From CAYQTO01 sp964420455 (GTDB lineage Bacteria > Sumerlaeota > Sumerlaeia > SLMS01), in assembly GCA_964420455.1 (NCBI GenBank), contig CAYQTO010000033.1, positions 1-25,493 on the forward strand: a DNA stretch of 25,493 bases, written 5' to 3'. A program made the position numbers and the translations under genes. The notes beneath the pieces are model-generated. The model was not told where the DNA came from. It did no database searches and worked only from the letters and a program-made list of their open reading frames with translations. Positions 24,801 through 25,493 of this stretch are shown here, piece after piece; position 1 is the stretch's first letter, and the number at the start of each line of letters is the position of its first letter.

Positions 24801-24956
24801 GGTACCGACGTTTGTGACCTCGATCCATTTGTCAACAACGCCACCGAGCGGGCCGTCGTTGATTTCGGAAAGAATCAGCTGGGCGGGCGCCGTGGCGGCG
24901 AGCCCGAGGAGCGAGGCAGCCATCAGGCTGCCCGCGAGAAAACGGTTCTTCCTCAT
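21852..24956 (-). CDS. Secreted lamin-tail / beta-helix / choice-of-anchor-D-type protein
   Basis: A 1034-residue exported protein. A signal peptide covers residues 1 to about 26 (MRKNRF, hydrophobic core, ending APAQ). The next about 125 residues look like a lamin-tail domain (LILSEINDG, KWIEVTNVGTTTI, LAPGDSLVIS, GNDRIAIVE). The long middle is a right-handed parallel beta-helix with many short N/T/G-rich turns (ISNSTFVNS, ITNSVFRNNAGFAVQNF, IDNCLFIENG). The C-terminus carries a choice-of-anchor-D-like Ig module (IDFGSVDVNTTALDSSISFTNTGG, ATLDVTFAPTN, VAVTLTGQGTE). The protein is acidic with almost no Cys, as usual for surface or extracellular proteins. The ATG at 24956 has AAGGGAG five bases upstream. 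It ends in EWMLLNEE with no transmembrane or PEP-CTERM anchor visible. Likely a cell-surface or polysaccharide-associated protein, but the ligand is unknown. Confidence 0.8.
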   Translation of the reverse strand: MRKNRFLAGSLMAASLLGLAATAPAQLILSEINDGPLGGVVDKWIEVTNVGTTTIADTSIYDVAIQSNANTGPFGSRVQLPAASLAPGDSLVISNDASGFQGTYGFAPDIVSSVGGGFNGNDRIAIVETGTDTVVDIYGVLDVDGASTSWENTDTRVYRRAGVGSPNATFTESEWIINNPNDTDGETAAAMARIANPGVHNQHLIVTADEFTTGTIDAPTVPLQRAISNSDLINGIAPVVDGIGIHSAASPGSDVNTTDGAGNGADNLSGLLEDSNGNAETTGLAYSFAAGSEIEQINIFTQNAGADARIFVNTRISLDLTDDSTDNPTFFAEAVAGGPGAAANGNTVGALYIDLPPGIGTVYGVKFDFFSVTDAGVNYRPEGTGAGGSIVKEIDVLAPTFFDTVFVRPGSGDGQEVFDTVNEALDSFEQGGSNEFASSNGVPNTIILDVASSYVFDEIFVPGIFGSPSGVLAGTYVGTDPVIVRGSDPNNRALLLIGASATSLGDGLFVSGGVNLTFQDVIIATSETTARVGDEVFNVRDNGTVFTMINAVLTALPPAASVPYSSYVDEATLETVAGVTGILDGTAPYDETGLVQSGDNGFFIGGFNGTDSPTVNLIDTIITQQGTDQLVVYGNSTVNLSGASAVTAGRALGFQLGNTVTLNVNGSPGNLIRINDNTGIGIRVFNAGAINLNYAEISGNPVGIFDFPSANAPVVQITNSVFRNNAGFAVQNFADIARLTTIDNCLFIENGTPGDTDSGHIELLAGSSSFEAPALTISNSTFVNSLSDIGIALGRSTAVNDGGDDPYGGDVTFNNVILAGTPGEVLLSVENYTTTGTLTLTDVALVEDGEFGVGAGNGIFGAPDTSIIKLDPVFVDPANNDVDVQADSYGGIATGGTDLTGYGAYIGGVANAAVDLAGTPTSIDFGSVDVNTTALDSSISFTNTGGASALIEVVLSGADADQFEVAPVVVPGGGSATLDVTFAPTNIPTFTANAQVDVDGASAVTTSNGPVAVTLTGQGTEATSANEWMLLNEE

Positions 24957-25338
24957 GATGCTCCCTTTCTTGGAGGTGGGGGTGCTGCGGGGAAGGTCAG
25001 GGGGTGCCGACGCGGGGGCGTCGCGGTTCAAATCCGGGTTCATTCGCCGTTCCGTGCCTTCCGGCACGCGCTTTCAGAAGGCTGTCTCCCACATCCTCGC
25101 CCAATTCCGGTTTCCGCCGGGGCAAACGCTTGCTTGGCAGGAAAGCAGGTCCTTGGGGAGGGATGTCCTTCTTTGATTGGCCGGTTTGCTAGGGGGGAGC
25201 CCCCGCATGGTTCAACGAAAATCATGCATGGACGCGAATTTCAGGCTGGCCGGTTGCAATCGCGCAACAAAACGCCATGGATTTGCCGCAAAAAGGCGGC
25301 GAAAAAACGAAAATGCCGGCGAATAACCCCTCGATTCC
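24957..25338. other. Intergenic region upstream of the secreted protein gene
   Basis: 382 bases without a credible gene. It holds the leader of the 24956 gene on the minus strand. Small inverted repeats are present: CGTGCC-TTCC-GGCACG (25053-25068) and GCCGC-AAAAAG-GCGGC (25285-25300, next to a T-rich run on the minus strand). The second could help end the transcript of the gene at the right edge, but no canonical hairpin plus T-tract is visible. I found no good promoter. Confidence 0.4.
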
Positions 25339-25493
25339 TCATTCCGCCGGTTCCATCACGTTGATCTTGACCGGTCCGGCGAACAAGCCCGGTTCTCCCG
25401 TGTGCTTGGCGAAGACCCAGTACTCCCCGGGGCCCACCGGCGCGCTGACGTCCTCGCCGACGAAGTCCCGCATTTCCGGCCGCCGCGTCGTCG
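25339..25493 (-). CDS. C-terminal end of an unidentified protein (partial)
   Basis: The last 51 codons of a minus-strand gene that enters from the right edge, with stop TGA at 25341-25339. The readable part (GPGEYWVFAKHTGEPGLFAGP, then VKINVMEPAE) looks like the final beta-strands of an Ig-like or similar secreted-protein domain. It is too short to name. No sorting motif is visible at the end. Confidence 0.5.
   Translation of the reverse strand, partial: TTRRPEMRDFVGEDVSAPVGPGEYWVFAKHTGEPGLFAGPVKINVMEPAE

Noticed and set aside
25053..25068. Hairpin CGTGCC-TTCC-GGCACG
   Set aside because: Short stem, no T-tract on either strand and no gene end next to it. No role can be assigned.
21519..25364. 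Two long plus-strand frames (642 and 550 codons)
   Set aside because: Both run opposite the signal-peptide beta-helix protein. Their translations are rich in Arg, Val, Asp and Gly without domains.
1..25493. CRISPR arrays, tRNA/rRNA genes, transposases or phage genes
   Set aside because: Looked for and not seen. There are no regularly spaced repeats, no cloverleaf-like sequence and no integrase or transposase motifs.

Overview
This is a GC-rich bacterial chromosome segment (roughly two-thirds GC by eye) with dense, tightly packed genes. A lipobox lipoprotein, a secreted lamin-tail/beta-helix/choice-of-anchor-D-type protein and two unusual alpha-mannosidases suggest a Gram-negative-type polysaccharide or heterocycle degrader, for example from the Planctomycetota/Verrucomicrobiota or a candidate phylum such as Sumerlaeota. 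No rRNA or marker gene is present, so the lineage is a guess.

Layout. 26-1366 is a GT4-type glycosyltransferase. 1367-2316 is a lower-GC island with one small lipoprotein gene. 2317-4205 is a two-gene unit: a divergent cytosine-deaminase-like amidohydrolase and a xanthine phosphoribosyltransferase. 4294-10676 is a two-gene operon encoding a GH38 alpha-mannosidase (with a long accessory C-terminus) and a GH92 alpha-mannosidase, start and stop codons overlapping. 10769-16406 is a five-gene operon: RibD-C-type reductase, FAD-linked oxidase, creatininase/ArfB-type amidohydrolase, a second cytosine-deaminase-like amidohydrolase and a LarA-type nickel-pincer racemase. 16615-17691 is a LacI-family regulator, followed at 17788-19422 by a PAS-PAS histidine kinase with no partner response regulator in view. 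From 19456 to the end everything reads on the minus strand: two small proteins of unknown function behind one promoter, a translationally coupled pair (zinc-finger-like protein plus SPOUT RNA methyltransferase), a 1034-aa secreted beta-helix protein with a clear terminator, and the 3' end of another gene.

How it may work. Palindromes built on G[G/T]TA-NN-CTTA[A/C]C lie immediately before the mannosidase operon, before the five-gene operon and on the lacI promoter, so the LacI-family protein probably controls all three. The five-gene operon combines the protein families that archaea use for the formamidopyrimidine steps of riboflavin/F420 synthesis (ArfB-like and ArfC-like) with a deaminase, an oxidase and a LarA racemase. 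In this sugar-catabolic context it looks like an undescribed pathway for a sugar-linked nitrogen heterocycle or similar compound. This is inference.

Hidden signal. The 9-mer GTCTATACR (R = A/G) occurs 11 times between 461 and 14457, all inside genes. By rough estimate about 0.1 to 0.25 copies would be expected in the whole window. It is almost always read as Val-Tyr-Thr with Thr codons ACA/ACG and never ACC. It looks like a DNA-level dispersed motif, such as an uptake-sequence-like or architecture motif. The lacI leader also carries a strong intrinsic terminator between its promoter/operator and its start codon.
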